Both the position numbers and the translations under genes were made by a program. Shown in pieces: positions 1-9,470 of a stretch of DNA of 32,616 nt. This DNA is from Stentor coeruleus (lineage: Eukaryota; Ciliophora; Heterotrichea; Heterotrichida; Stentoridae): positions 1 to 32,616 of the forward strand of contig MPUH01000832.1 in NCBI GenBank assembly GCA_001970955.1. Direction: 5' to 3'. The stretch's first letter is position 1. Each line of letters starts with the position of its first letter. The notes under the pieces are model-generated. The model did not search any database. It had not been told where the DNA came from and saw only the letters and a list, made by a program, of their open reading frames with translations.

Positions 1-1
1 T

Positions 2-2562
2 AGTAATCCTTCTAAACCATGCACCAGGAGTAATCAAAGCCTTTTGAATCCTAAAAAGGTAGAAATAATTCAACCTGAAAACAAAAATTCTAATACTAGT
101 AATTCTTCCAAATCATACATAAGAAATGAAACTACTGATATTAAAAAAGTAGTTAAAGATTTGAACTCTATTCAATCAACAATTTATTCTAATAAACCTG
201 CAAATTCTTGCTTTGTGAATAATAAAACTTTGAAGAATGAAAAATTAAATTTAGTAAATAATCCAATAATCGATTATGGATACGGTACTCCTAGTAATCA
301 TGCTAGGGAATATTCATTAAACTCTAAAAATATAGGGTCTGTTAGAAATAAAAGATCTATTCAAAAAAATATTAAGATTAGTAATACTACAGAGGTTAAA
401 CAGTTTGATATATTCAACGAAAAACAATTAATTAAAAAGCCTGAAAATTATTCAGAATATAGAATAAAAAAAGTATATAACAACTTAAATGAGTTTGTTA
501 ATATATTATCAGAACTGATGAGAATCGAAATAAAAGAGCAGTCAATGAAAGAACAAAATAAATGTGTTAATGTAGAGATTTTTGAATTAGAGTACTATGA
601 AAAACAGATTTTCAAGAGGGAAATCTTATATTATTTCTATAGCTCCATTAATAAATGTGAATTTTCTTGCGGTGAAAAAATTTTTGTCAGTTCAACAGAA
701 TATGAATGGGAAACTGAAGGTGAAATAATAGAAATTAAAAAAAATGATAAAGATTATGCATATAAAGATAAGAAGTTGATATTTTACTTAGCTAAAAATC
801 CTCCAAGCTTCATAAGAAAATTCGATATAACAGTTATAAGAGATGAAAGTGAAAATAGAGTTCTAAAAATACTCAAGGAGGCTAAAGAATCTGATTTTAC
901 TTCAGACATCTTAGCTATCATCCTTGGAAAAAAGTCAATTATTCCAGTCCCATTTTATTTTCGATTAAATGATTTTTCTACTCCTTATGCCAAGCTTAAT
1001 AACTCTCAAAACAAAGCTATAGATAATACAATGAAGTATAAAGTCTCAATTATCCAAGGGCCTCCTGGAACGGGAAAGACCACAACAATAATGTCTATTA
1101 TTTATAACATATGCCTTTTATGCTTTGGCCCAGATAACCTAAATGTATGTTTTAAGGATTCTAAAATCAAAGAAGCTAAAAAAGAATATAATAGAAGATA
1201 CAAAAAGCCTAATCCTTCAGAATATTCAATAAATTCATACTCTATGCATTGCTTTGATGATGACTATATTTATAACATAAACTCTTCATCAAAAGAATCA
1301 ATATTAAAAAAATCATTTTATAGCCTAAATGATAACATTTTAATCTGCGCACAAAGAAACATCCCAATCACTGACATAAAAAACAAACTTTCAAAAATAG
1401 GGGTAAAAGTTCTTCAAATCTTTGCCCAAAGCAAAGAAGAAGAGTATAAAAATGAGCCAAACTCATTCATTATAAACTTACTAAAGTCCTTAAAAAATCC
1501 AATGAATATATGCAACAACAAAGAATTCTTAAAAATATAACTGACCAAGATCCTTATAATAAAATATTATACGAGAAAACCAAAAAGAAAATTAAATGCT
1601 TAGAATGGAGCTACAAAAAAGAAATAATAGGAAAATATAAAATTATATGCACAACATGTGTAAGCTCAATAAATCTTAATCTTAAAAATAAAATCTTTGA
1701 ACATGTTATAGTTGATGAAGCCACTCAAGCTTTAGAAGCTGATACATTAATATGCCTAATGAAAAAAGCTAAACATTTAGTATTACTTGGGGATTCACAA
1801 CAACTAGGAACAGTTGTTCAAAGTATATTAGCAAAAGATCTTGGACTTGATGTTCCATTAATAGATAGACTTACAGATTTAGGGGTACCATCTCAAATGT
1901 TATGTGAACAAAGAAGAATGAGTCCTATTATCGCTGAGTTTTCTAGTATGGCATTTTATGAAGGGAAACTTGTAAGCGCAAAAGAGACTAAACTATTGGC
2001 TCCTGTTATATTACCTAATCATTTAGTTTGCCATTTACTTTTCTATAACATAGCTTCTCAAGAAGAAATTGAAGAAGCATCTTTTATTAATAAGATAGAA
2101 GCTGCTCATATTGTAGATATTGTTCATTATCTTGTATCCTTTGGAATTAATGAAAATGAAATTGGAATTATCACTTTTTATAGTGGACAGAGAAATCTTA
2201 TTAAAAAATTGTTATGTAATTATAGTAATGTTGAAGTACTTTCTGTAGATGGTGCACAAGGAAGAGAAAAAGAGGTTATATTATTATCATGTGTCAGATC
2301 AAATATTAAAGAAAATATTGGGTTTGTTGATGATTATCGTAGGTTAAACGTTGCTATAACGAGGGCTAAAAGGTTTTTGATGATATGTGGGAATGCAAAT
2401 ACTTTGAAGTCGAATATAGTTTGGAGTATGTTTTTGAGTTTTTTGAATGAGAGGAAGTTAGTTTATAAAGGAAATTTTTATAAGTTATTAAGGTGCAATC
2501 TCAACATTGGACTTATAGGTTCATTTGATTATAGAATTCCAAGAAAATATCAATTAAGTTAG
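2..2562 (+). CDS. UPF1-like superfamily 1 RNA/DNA helicase, 5'-partial, with an apparent -1 frame change
   Basis: This is an SF1B helicase. UPF1 relatives unwind RNA or RNA-protein complexes using ATP. The reading frame is open from base 2, so the true start lies left of the window; the TTG at 44 is not a credible start. The N-terminal ~130 residues are Asn/Ser-rich, followed by a segment resembling the UPF1 1B beta-barrel. Walker A GPPGTGKTT is encoded near 1058. Motif II DEATQALE, motif III GDSQQLG, motif V VDGAQGRE and motif VI YRRLNVAITRAK lie in the second part. The stretch with FYN, QEEI, EIGIITFYSGQR and ILLSCVRSN follows UPF1 closely. About 75 extra residues separate motifs I and Ia. 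No CH zinc domain is visible in the window. The frame runs to 1540, then shifts -1 to a frame open from 1456 to 2562; the likely join is the A-run at 1492-1497. Family is sure, orthology to UPF1 itself is not. Confidence 0.85.
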
Positions 2563-2812
2563 GATTAATTAGTTATAGATTTTAGATTTCTTTGATTCTA
2601 ATATATTACATATCTGAACCTTAAAGATGCATTTATGCTGATCTCTATAGAAAATTATAGCCTTTTAATAATTTTTCATGTCAATAATATAAAAATTATA
2701 TGATTCGAAGTATCATTGAGAAAAAAATCACTGTTATTTAATCAAATCTTTCAATCTTTTCATTCATGCTTTCTTATTTTTATTAGTAAATTAGTTTTTA
2801 ATTATATTGTAA

Positions 2813-3163
2813 ATGGCCTCTAGATTAGTTGCCCTTGATACTCAATTTATCCGAGTCAAAACCTCACGAAACGAAACATTTTTTGTCACATGCCGCCCTC
2901 GAGACACAATTAGGTACATAAAGTCAGCTTTAAAACTTATGAGTGGCATTCCAGTTGAAGAAATGAAGCTATACCTTGTAAATCGCCTTTTAGAAGATGA
3001 TTCAACTTTATATGATCAGCAAGTTGGTGATGGGTGCATAGTTTATTTAGTATCAAAAAAAGGTACAGGTGAATGGGAAAATATCAGCTTACTTCTGGCA
3101 TCAAAAGACGAAGCCAGTACTTTTCTTAAATCTACAGATAGTCCAGGAAAAACCTTAGTCTAA
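2813..3163 (+). CDS. Small ubiquitin-fold protein (116 aa)
   Basis: Residues ~10-80 look like a ubiquitin-like beta-grasp domain. There is an opening beta-hairpin (FIRVKTSRNETFFVTCRPRD), a helix (TIRYIKSALKLMSGIP) and then strands with MKLYLVNRLLEDDSTLYDQQVGDGCIVYLV, which matches ubiquitin's [22 protein letters not shown] region in pattern. A ~35-residue charged tail follows. The C terminus lacks a Gly-Gly, so conjugation like ubiquitin is unlikely; it may be a Ubl adaptor or a type of Ubl that acts without conjugation. The ATG follows an A-rich leader and is the first in frame. It lies 250 bp downstream of the helicase gene on the same strand. No family name can be given. Confidence 0.75.
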   Translation: MASRLVALDTQFIRVKTSRNETFFVTCRPRDTIRYIKSALKLMSGIPVEEMKLYLVNRLLEDDSTLYDQQVGDGCIVYLVSKKGTGEWENISLLLASKDEASTFLKSTDSPGKTLV

Positions 3164-3515
3164 AACTATTACTTATTTTTAGTGATTTTTTATTAAGTTT
3201 TGATGTAAAAGTTCATATTAGGTTTTGTCAGCTGAAGTTTTTCAAGTTTTTTTATCTTAAAAGTTTTTAATACATATTAGATTTTATAAATAAAGCAATT
3301 AGAATCTAATTAGTGTAAATTTTTATTATAAAGTAAATCGAATCATTCACAAAAATAAACCTAAACATCCTTTACTAAAAACACATATTTTTTTTTAGAT
3401 CTTTCCTCTTTCCTAAATAATCCACTCACCAATGCTAAAAACCTAACATCAATCCAAAAAACCCTTAAAACAAAACTACACCATTCAAATATTATCTTAT
3501 TTAACCATTTTCTAA
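3164..3515. other. Convergent intergenic stretch, no gene seen
   Basis: The space lies between the ends of the ubiquitin-fold gene (plus) and the C2HC coiled-coil gene (minus). Its left part is richer in G than C on the plus strand and its right part (about 3350-3515) is C-rich, as expected for two 3' flanks facing each other. I see no RNA gene or repeat. Confidence 0.5.
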
Positions 3516-4424
3516 CTATTCTCTAATCTTTACCCACCGTTCAGGGTGATTGAATTCATTCTTTATAAAATCCTCCCATTTTTCCATAGGTACATCAAGA
3601 GCTTTAACCTTCTTATAAAGTTCATTAATCTGTATAAACTGACTTGGATGTCTAGCACTATAACTTAATTTAATCATCAAGCATTTCGAATAAAAATATT
3701 TATGTAAATCCTCAATCGTCCTTTCATTCTGTTCTCTTTCTTTTTCTTGTCTCATCTCTTCAATTTCATTAATATCATATTCATCACCTTCTTCTCCATC
3801 AGGTGATAAAACACTATTTGTACTACTTCTTTGTGTAATAACCCTACTAATCTGTGAGGCAATTTCATCAATATTATGTAAATCCTCTGTAAGTTTCTTA
3901 GAAGTTGTATAGCTTTTAAGTTTTTCATCAGCCTCAGAATGCATTTGTATTAATTCAGCTTGTTTCTTTTTTAAAAGCTTGTAAATTTCTTTAGAACAGC
4001 CACTTTTTGCTAGAGTTTCTATGATGTATAAAGTTTTTGAATGGGCTAATTCACGTAAACGTTCTGAGTATATGATAAGTCCAGGTTTTATCATGGTTTT
4101 TGAGAATTTTTTTACTGAAATCATAACTGCATTTGCCCATTCAACGGAATCAGTTGATGGGTCGGTGATTGATAAAAGTTCTTTTGATTTTGTTAGAAGG
4201 TATTTATAGGAATATGCTTCATTAAGGGTTTTTTTTCTTGTTAGTTCTTGTAAGGCTGCTTTGAGCTTTTCTAGTTTAAACTGTATTTGCATCATTTCAG
4301 AAGACTTTTCAAGGACGACTATGTTGTCGGGAGGAAAAACACATACATTTGAATGAGCTGCGATTTTAGAGTAACTTATCATTTCTTGACAGTTCATACA
4401 GAGAATGTCTAGAGGATCTTCCAT
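3516..4424 (-). CDS. C2HC-type zinc-finger coiled-coil protein (302 aa), function unknown
   Basis: The N terminus carries a candidate zinc-binding knuckle, Cys-x2-Cys then His-x3-Cys (LCMNCQEMISYSKIAAHSNVC pattern), at residues ~9-30. A long helical, Lys/Glu-rich region follows, with probable coiled coil at ~40-70 and ~140-185 and an acidic linker (DGEEGDEYDINEIEEM) near residue 210. The ATG at 4424-4422 is used as start; an in-frame TTG two codons upstream is ignored. The protein ends VKIRE before TAG; no 15-nt intron fits there. C2HC fingers of this spacing are common in ciliate coiled-coil and ciliary proteins, but I do not recognise an ortholog. Confidence 0.7.
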   Translation of the reverse strand: MEDPLDILCMNCQEMISYSKIAAHSNVCVFPPDNIVVLEKSSEMMQIQFKLEKLKAALQELTRKKTLNEAYSYKYLLTKSKELLSITDPSTDSVEWANAVMISVKKFSKTMIKPGLIIYSERLRELAHSKTLYIIETLAKSGCSKEIYKLLKKKQAELIQMHSEADEKLKSYTTSKKLTEDLHNIDEIASQISRVITQRSSTNSVLSPDGEEGDEYDINEIEEMRQEKEREQNERTIEDLHKYFYSKCLMIKLSYSARHPSQFIQINELYKKVKALDVPMEKWEDFIKNEFNHPERWVKIRE

Positions 4425-4774
4425 TAACAAATATTATTAAAGGTTTTGGAGATGGTTTTAGAGTTTAAGTTGTGGTGGTAGGTTATAAAGTTATAATTTT
4501 ATTTGATAAAAGTTGTTGATATAAACTAAGAAGTATTTAGTAAGTGAAATTATAGTTGTTGATATGATAAAGTTAATTTTTATTTGATTAGAAAATACAC
4601 TAATATGATTTTAGAAATTAATATATTTATATCAACTTTGATGATAATTCAAAGGTTATTTAATTAAAAATTATAACAATACCCATTATACCCATTATAC
4701 CCAGTATTATCATTTATTATCTTTTACAAACAAAAAAAAATCAAAAATTTCTCATCACATAATCTAAACTACGA
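4425..4774. other. Intergenic stretch with short TATACCCAT repeats
   Basis: This lies between two minus-strand genes. The part next to 4424 is G/T-rich on the plus strand, meaning C/A-rich on the coding strand. Near 4678-4705 a short unit, ataccca/ttatacccat, is repeated about three times. Nothing coding is seen. Confidence 0.45.
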
Positions 4775-5767
4775 TTAAAGCACAGACCTTTTGCTAAACC
4801 CTGACGTCTTATCAAAAAACTGTGACTCACTAAAGTGATTGTTTTCAAGAGCTTTTTCACCAATAATCCCCAATCCGAATCTTGACGCTGCTCTCTAAAT
4901 ATTCCTTACAGCCATAAATAAAGGATAATTCTCACTATAAGGTCTTGATGTATTTTTATCAAAATAAACATTAGGTATCGACTTATCAATTTGGGCAAAA
5001 GATTTCTTCCTATATTCTAAATCCATAATCCCCATAATATTCGGTTTTCTTTCAGTATATTTCTCAAATTCCAACATTGGTCCAGCTATATTTCTCCATA
5101 TAACCTTATAATTCGGGTTATAAATCCTAGAATTCATTGTTTCGGGTAATACAAAATTATGCCCTGTCCCAAGTGAAAAGTCTGGTGATGGAACTTTTAC
5201 ACATTTCGTCGATATTGCTGGTATTGGTTTTGGCGACTCAAATCGTTTATCATTAACTTTAGGTCCTAAAGTTTCTATACCAGGTCTAGGAAGTTGATGA
5301 TGAAAAAGTTGAGATTTTGGAAGTTTTATGTTTAATTTATCGACTGTTCTATATGGGACATCGATTTTTTTTTTAGAGATTTTGCTTTTGGATTTATGTT
5401 TTTTTGAGAAGTTTGGAATGGATCTAGCACGATTTTTTAGTTGGTTTTCTATGTTGTAGTAACCACATGGGGGAACTTTGTCATGGTTTTTTATAGAATT
5501 GTAATAGTCATCACGACCTTGGACTAGGAATACTGGGCTTATAGCTGGGGTATTTACAGTTTTAAATCTTTTTCTGTGGGTTTTTATACCTTCCATGACT
5601 TCTTTAAGATCGTTTGGGTCTGTTTTTTCATAGTTTCTTGATTGGGATTCTGAACGCTTTAGCCTTTCACCAAGAAGCATCATGACCCTATCTTCTTTTA
5701 CGTTATTAAACCTTTCGTCACAAGTTTTCCCACAACGACTGTATGTTTTGCATAGATTTTTTATCAT
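4775..5767 (-). CDS. Hypothetical basic protein (325 aa) with one 15-nt intron
   Basis: I do not recognise this protein. Exon 1 (5767-4910, 286 codons) begins with ATG and a Cys-rich start (CKTYSRCGKTC), then is Lys/Arg/Pro-rich, with IYNPNY and a conserved-looking WRNIAGPMLEFEKYTERK stretch near the end. The frame hits TAG at 4895, but the last 15 nt, GTAAGGAATATTTAG, match the window's intron pattern. Removing them continues the frame for 39 codons (RAASRFGLGIIGEKALENN and onward) to TAA at 4777-4775. The Pro/Tyr-containing, basic composition recalls microtubule- or cilium-associated ciliate proteins; that is only an impression. The neighbour upstream at 6381 is divergent. Confidence 0.75.
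4895..4909 (-). other. 15-nt spliceosomal intron (GTAAGGAATATTTAG)
   Basis: Phase 0, between codons for Ala and Arg. It begins GTAAG, has T9-A10, and ends TAG. Its removal extends the gene by 39 codons; left in, it gives a premature TAG. Confidence 0.85.
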
Positions 5768-6380
5768 ATTTATGGCAAGCTGAGAAAAGTTATGCTAATT
5801 TTTTTTATGGGAGAAAATTATGCTTAGGATAATAAAAAATAGGAGATAGAAAAAGAAGGGATTATAATTGTGTTTATGATGATAATTTTATTAGGGGATG
5901 GTGTATAGGAAAAAGGCCAACTAACTATAAAGATGGAAAGAGAAAATTAGGTGGTTGCTATTGATAATTGTTAAGAAGTTCTAAACACAAAATATCCAAT
6001 CGAGACTGAGAAAATCATAAACAGAATAAAATCGGCACCATTTTGTATCACTATACCACCAACAAACTCATAATTTTACCTAATCCCAACTAACTTCTTC
6101 TCACTGAATCTCAGCCCAAAAGTCTAAAAAAATAAAATTATACTATTTTTTATCAAAACCTCCTAAGTCCAAATAATCTACCTCATAATACATTTCGTTC
6201 TTACAAAAAAGTTTATTTCTTATATAATCCTAACCTATAAAGGGTTATAAATTATTCCATAAATACACCTAAATCTATTTGATATGAATATAATAAAGTA
6301 TTTAAAACATGAAAATTCTATCATATCTTATAACAAAATGTGCAGCTCTCAATCTTAATCTAAGCTAATTTTAATCATAA
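5768..6380. promoter_or_regulatory. Divergent intergenic promoter region with strong G/C strand-skew switch
   Basis: This 613-bp space separates the start codons of a minus gene (5767) and a plus gene (6381). By hand count, plus-strand 5821-5940 has about 30 G and 5 C, while 6001-6120 has about 10 G and 33 C. The skew flips near 5970, so each flank is C-rich and G-poor on its own coding strand. No TATA-like or repeat motif stands out, and no RNA gene is seen. Confidence 0.5.
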
Positions 6381-6962
6381 ATGGAATTCTCAGTAAAGAC
6401 TAACTCATTTTACAATCGCAGGCCGCAATCTTCATGTAGCATCGAAATCAAGACCGCCAATATTATGACGAAAAACTATTTAATCCGAGACGAGTATAAG
6501 CAAAAAATGCTCAGGCAAAGGCAAAACGATCTTACTTTAATGAGAAAGTATAGAAAAAACATAGATAAAAGATCAGAAAAAAGATTTTCAAATAGCCCAT
6601 TTGCTGTGAATATACTAGCAGACAATGAAATCCAGGAGCATGAGCGAAATCTGATTAGCAGGACTAGAAAAACTAAATCCTTGATGAAAAATGTTAAAAA
6701 AGTGAACCACACACAGAAGTATTTGCTTAAACTTAGAGGAGAGATTAAAAAAATAAACGAAGGTAAATATCATATAGAAGAAAAACATATAAACTCTCAG
6801 ATTTTAGCTCAAAAAAGCACTGATAAACTAAGAAGGGCTCGTAAAGCAAGAGAAAATAGTAGAAAGGAATATAGCAGTTTTAGTAATATGAATAAACCTA
6901 AAGCTACAGATTTATCAAGTTTTGATAAACTTGATGACTTCCTTAACGACCTAAATATATGA
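6381..6962 (+). CDS. Hypothetical basic coiled-coil protein (193 aa)
   Basis: I do not recognise this protein. It is very Lys/Arg/Asn-rich and almost wholly helical in composition. A likely coiled coil runs from about residue 50 to 165 (KQKMLRQRQNDLTLMRKYRK, then HTQKYLLKLRGEIKKINEGK). A short acidic-hydrophobic tail follows (SSFDKLDDFLNDLNI). The ATG follows AATCATAA and the stop is TGA. Only 41 nt separate its stop from the VPS52 start on the same strand, so its 3' end and the VPS52 promoter share that space. Composition would fit a cytoskeletal or basal-body protein, but this is a guess. Confidence 0.7.
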   Translation: MEFSVKTNSFYNRRPQSSCSIEIKTANIMTKNYLIRDEYKQKMLRQRQNDLTLMRKYRKNIDKRSEKRFSNSPFAVNILADNEIQEHERNLISRTRKTKSLMKNVKKVNHTQKYLLKLRGEIKKINEGKYHIEEKHINSQILAQKSTDKLRRARKARENSRKEYSSFSNMNKPKATDLSSFDKLDDFLNDLNI

Positions 6963-7003
6963 TAATACCATATAAAAACTTCATCTTCCAAAAAAAATAA
7001 AAC

Positions 7004-8860
7004 ATGGATGTCAGAGAATACTCTGAAAAGGTCAAAGCCCAACTTCTTGAAGTTGAAGGGGAAAGTATTATAAACATCGTCGCTTGTCAAGAAGAAATCG
7101 CTGAACTCTATGCTGAGCTTTCAACATCAAATCAAATTCTCTATAGCCTCGAAAGCATGTTAACCAAATTCCAAAAAGACCTTGGAAACATAAGTACCGA
7201 AATAAAATCTTTACAAGAACAATCTCAATGTATGAGCGTCTCTTTAAAAAATCGTAAAAGTTTAGATAACCAACTCAACACTTATCTTGGTCAAATCTCA
7301 TTAAGCCCAACATTAATAGACAATATTTGTAATAAAGAAGTTGATGAAGAGTTCATAAACTATATAAACGAACTTAGGGAAAAATTAACCTTTTTCAAAA
7401 ATGAAGGGAAAATCAACACAGAACATGGTGAGGTAGTCGCTTTGTCTATGCAAGAAATTTTCCCTGAACTACGACGTTTAAATACAAAAGCAGCTTCGAA
7501 AATAAGGATTTTTATATTAAATCTGATCCAATCATTAAATAAACCAAAAGCGAATTTCCAAGTCCTCCAAGAAACAAAACTTATTAAATACAAAAACCTT
7601 CTTTTATACCTTAGAGAAAACTCCCCTGAAAGCTTTATAGAAATATGCATGAATTATAATGATATACTTAGCGGGCTATATTTAAATCATTTTAAAGTGT
7701 ATTCGAGTAGTATAAAAAAAATGATTAAAGAAGATAGTTCGAAATATGATTTGATATGTTTTGAACATATGGATATGAAAAGCACTTATGTTCCTGGATT
7801 TGACATGAAAAACCGTTTAGCTTTATTAGAAAATTTAGAAAATATTGACCCGATTGTGTCGCATGTAGCTAAAAAAGAGAATAAAAAATATTATATCGAA
7901 GAAGTTTTTCATAGTATTTTAAGGATTTTGTCTGATACTTGCACTTTTAATTTTCTTTTTGTTATGGACTTTTTTAATATACGTCCTGACCAATATCAGC
8001 CTGTATTTGGGGAGATTTTCACAAAGACTTATCAATTGGTTATTGATACTTTAGCTTCAATATTACCAGGGACTCATGATTTAGTTGGATTATTTTTGGT
8101 ACTTAGGGTTAATAGTGCATTTCAAGCTTTAGTTGAAAAAAGAGGACTTTTTATTATGAATGCATTTTTTGAAAAAGTTAGAATTATTGTATGGCCCAGA
8201 TTACAGAGTTTATTAGATAATGTGCTTAGGGAAATGGATTTATCTAAATATTTGAAAACTAATGATGTTAGTGTACATGTTGCAACTAAAAGATTTACAC
8301 AGCTTGTTATGGTTTTACATAAAACATCTCCAACTGATGATATGTGCAGACAAAGATTTAGTCTTTTTAAAAAAGCTTTTATCAATTTATTAGAACGCAC
8401 TTCAAATAGTATAAATGATAACAAAAATCAAATGGTATTTATGGTAAATAATTTAGATTATTTCCTTGATGAGTTCCAAAAAGCTAATATTACATTGTTT
8501 GGAGAATTCGCTCTGATGGAAAATGATTTCCATAGTTTTGTTGAATATTTTATTGAAAACCAACTTAATGAGATATTTAGAGAAATTATGATGTTTAAGA
8601 TTGAAGATAATGACGCTAAAAGTATTGAAACACTCTTACATGATTTTAATTCTAATTGGAAGCGCAGATTGGAGATTATTGAGACTATTGAAAAAGATCT
8701 TTTTGTATCAGAAAACACTCAGAAAGATGTATTAAAAAGGACTAATACTAAACTTCTAATGAAATACAGCGATTTTGTTGATCAAGTGAAAAAACAACAC
8801 CCACAATTATCGAAAATTGTGGTTTCTGTGCATTCTTTAATGGCAGAAATACAAAGATAA
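7004..8860 (+). CDS. VPS52: VPS52, subunit of the GARP/EARP tethering complex
   Basis: VPS52 is a core subunit of GARP (with VPS51, 53 and 54), which tethers endosome-derived vesicles at the trans-Golgi, and of EARP on recycling endosomes. The diagnostic Vps52/Sac2 signature lies near residues 65-110: an N-terminal coiled coil, then SLQEQSQCMSVSLKNRKSLD and LNTYLGQISLSPTLIDNIC, then EEFINYINELREKL. This parallels the metazoan LQEQS-x-MNIKLKNRQ and later EFLEQLHELNNKI region. The rest is alpha-helical, as expected of the CATCHR rod fold. At 618 aa it is slightly shorter than animal VPS52 (~720). No intron is needed. Confidence in the family is high. Confidence 0.9.
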   Translation: MDVREYSEKVKAQLLEVEGESIINIVACQEEIAELYAELSTSNQILYSLESMLTKFQKDLGNISTEIKSLQEQSQCMSVSLKNRKSLDNQLNTYLGQISLSPTLIDNICNKEVDEEFINYINELREKLTFFKNEGKINTEHGEVVALSMQEIFPELRRLNTKAASKIRIFILNLIQSLNKPKANFQVLQETKLIKYKNLLLYLRENSPESFIEICMNYNDILSGLYLNHFKVYSSSIKKMIKEDSSKYDLICFEHMDMKSTYVPGFDMKNRLALLENLENIDPIVSHVAKKENKKYYIEEVFHSILRILSDTCTFNFLFVMDFFNIRPDQYQPVFGEIFTKTYQLVIDTLASILPGTHDLVGLFLVLRVNSAFQALVEKRGLFIMNAFFEKVRIIVWPRLQSLLDNVLREMDLSKYLKTNDVSVHVATKRFTQLVMVLHKTSPTDDMCRQRFSLFKKAFINLLERTSNSINDNKNQMVFMVNNLDYFLDEFQKANITLFGEFALMENDFHSFVEYFIENQLNEIFREIMMFKIEDNDAKSIETLLHDFNSNWKRRLEIIETIEKDLFVSENTQKDVLKRTNTKLLMKYSDFVDQVKKQHPQLSKIVVSVHSLMAEIQR

Positions 8861-9073
8861 TCTAATACTCTAATTATCCTTTCTATAGATTTATTAAACC
8901 ATATATAATCAGTTTATAATACATTCTTACAAAACACAAACTTATCATATTTAACTCATTCAAAATATAAATCCCTTTTCCTATCTATCCTTGACAGCCT
9001 TCACTTTTTTCTATCAAACTGATAATTTTCACAACCTAAATATCCTAAATTCTAAATCTTCTAATTTATTACA

Positions 9074-9464
9074 TTATTCTTGTCCAGAAATCCACTTATC
9101 AGCTCCTTCTTGTTTCCTCACAATATAAAAAAGTTTCTCGGACTGTGGGTTTNTCTTGTTTCCTCACAATATAAAAAAGTTTCTCGGACTGTGGGTTTAG
9201 CGACTTAACCTGTAACACTTTCCCATTTGCCAGAGTGTTTTTTGGTCTAACAATAAAAGTCCCATGATTTTGTGACATAACACTCTGTATTTCTCTAGTT
9301 TCTGTCACCGGTCCAGCGAAAGGTGACCTGAATTTAGTAGAGTACACAATCGCTTCTGAATTCTCAGCAACAGGTGTGACAATAGTCCCTGGCTGTACAG
9401 AAACTGGAGTTCTAGAAAATGAGTCTACTTCTGGTATAGGTGCAAGATGCTGTTTATTTCCCAT
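9074..9464 (-). CDS. Small MGN-start protein (~114 aa once a 46-nt assembly duplication is removed)
   Basis: Function unknown. The start MGNKQH places Gly at position 2, a possible N-myristoylation site. The body is rich in Val, Thr, Pro and Ser. As given, the frame runs into a single N at 9153 flanked by two identical 45-nt copies (9108-9152 and 9154-9198), which yields a garbled C terminus. Collapsing one copy and the N gives an uninterrupted frame ending RKQEGADKWISGQE before TAA at 9076-9074, so the duplication is best read as an assembly artefact. Its ATG lies 6 nt downstream of the stop of the Rpp38-like gene on the same strand, which leaves no room for a separate promoter. Confidence 0.65.
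9108..9198. repeat. 45-nt direct duplication around a single N (scaffold join)
   Basis: Bases 9108-9152 and 9154-9198 are identical, starting TCTTGTTTCC and ending GTGGGTTT, with N at 9153 between them. The repeat disrupts an otherwise sensible coding end, which argues for an unmerged contig overlap rather than biology. Confidence 0.85.
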
Positions 9465-9470
9465 AATTTA

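Noticed and set aside
1486-1523. 38-nt GT...AG segment as an intron explaining the helicase frame change
   Set aside because: Length and sequence do not resemble the window's 15-nt introns, and both flanks read as plausible protein through it. A one-base error or slippage fits better.
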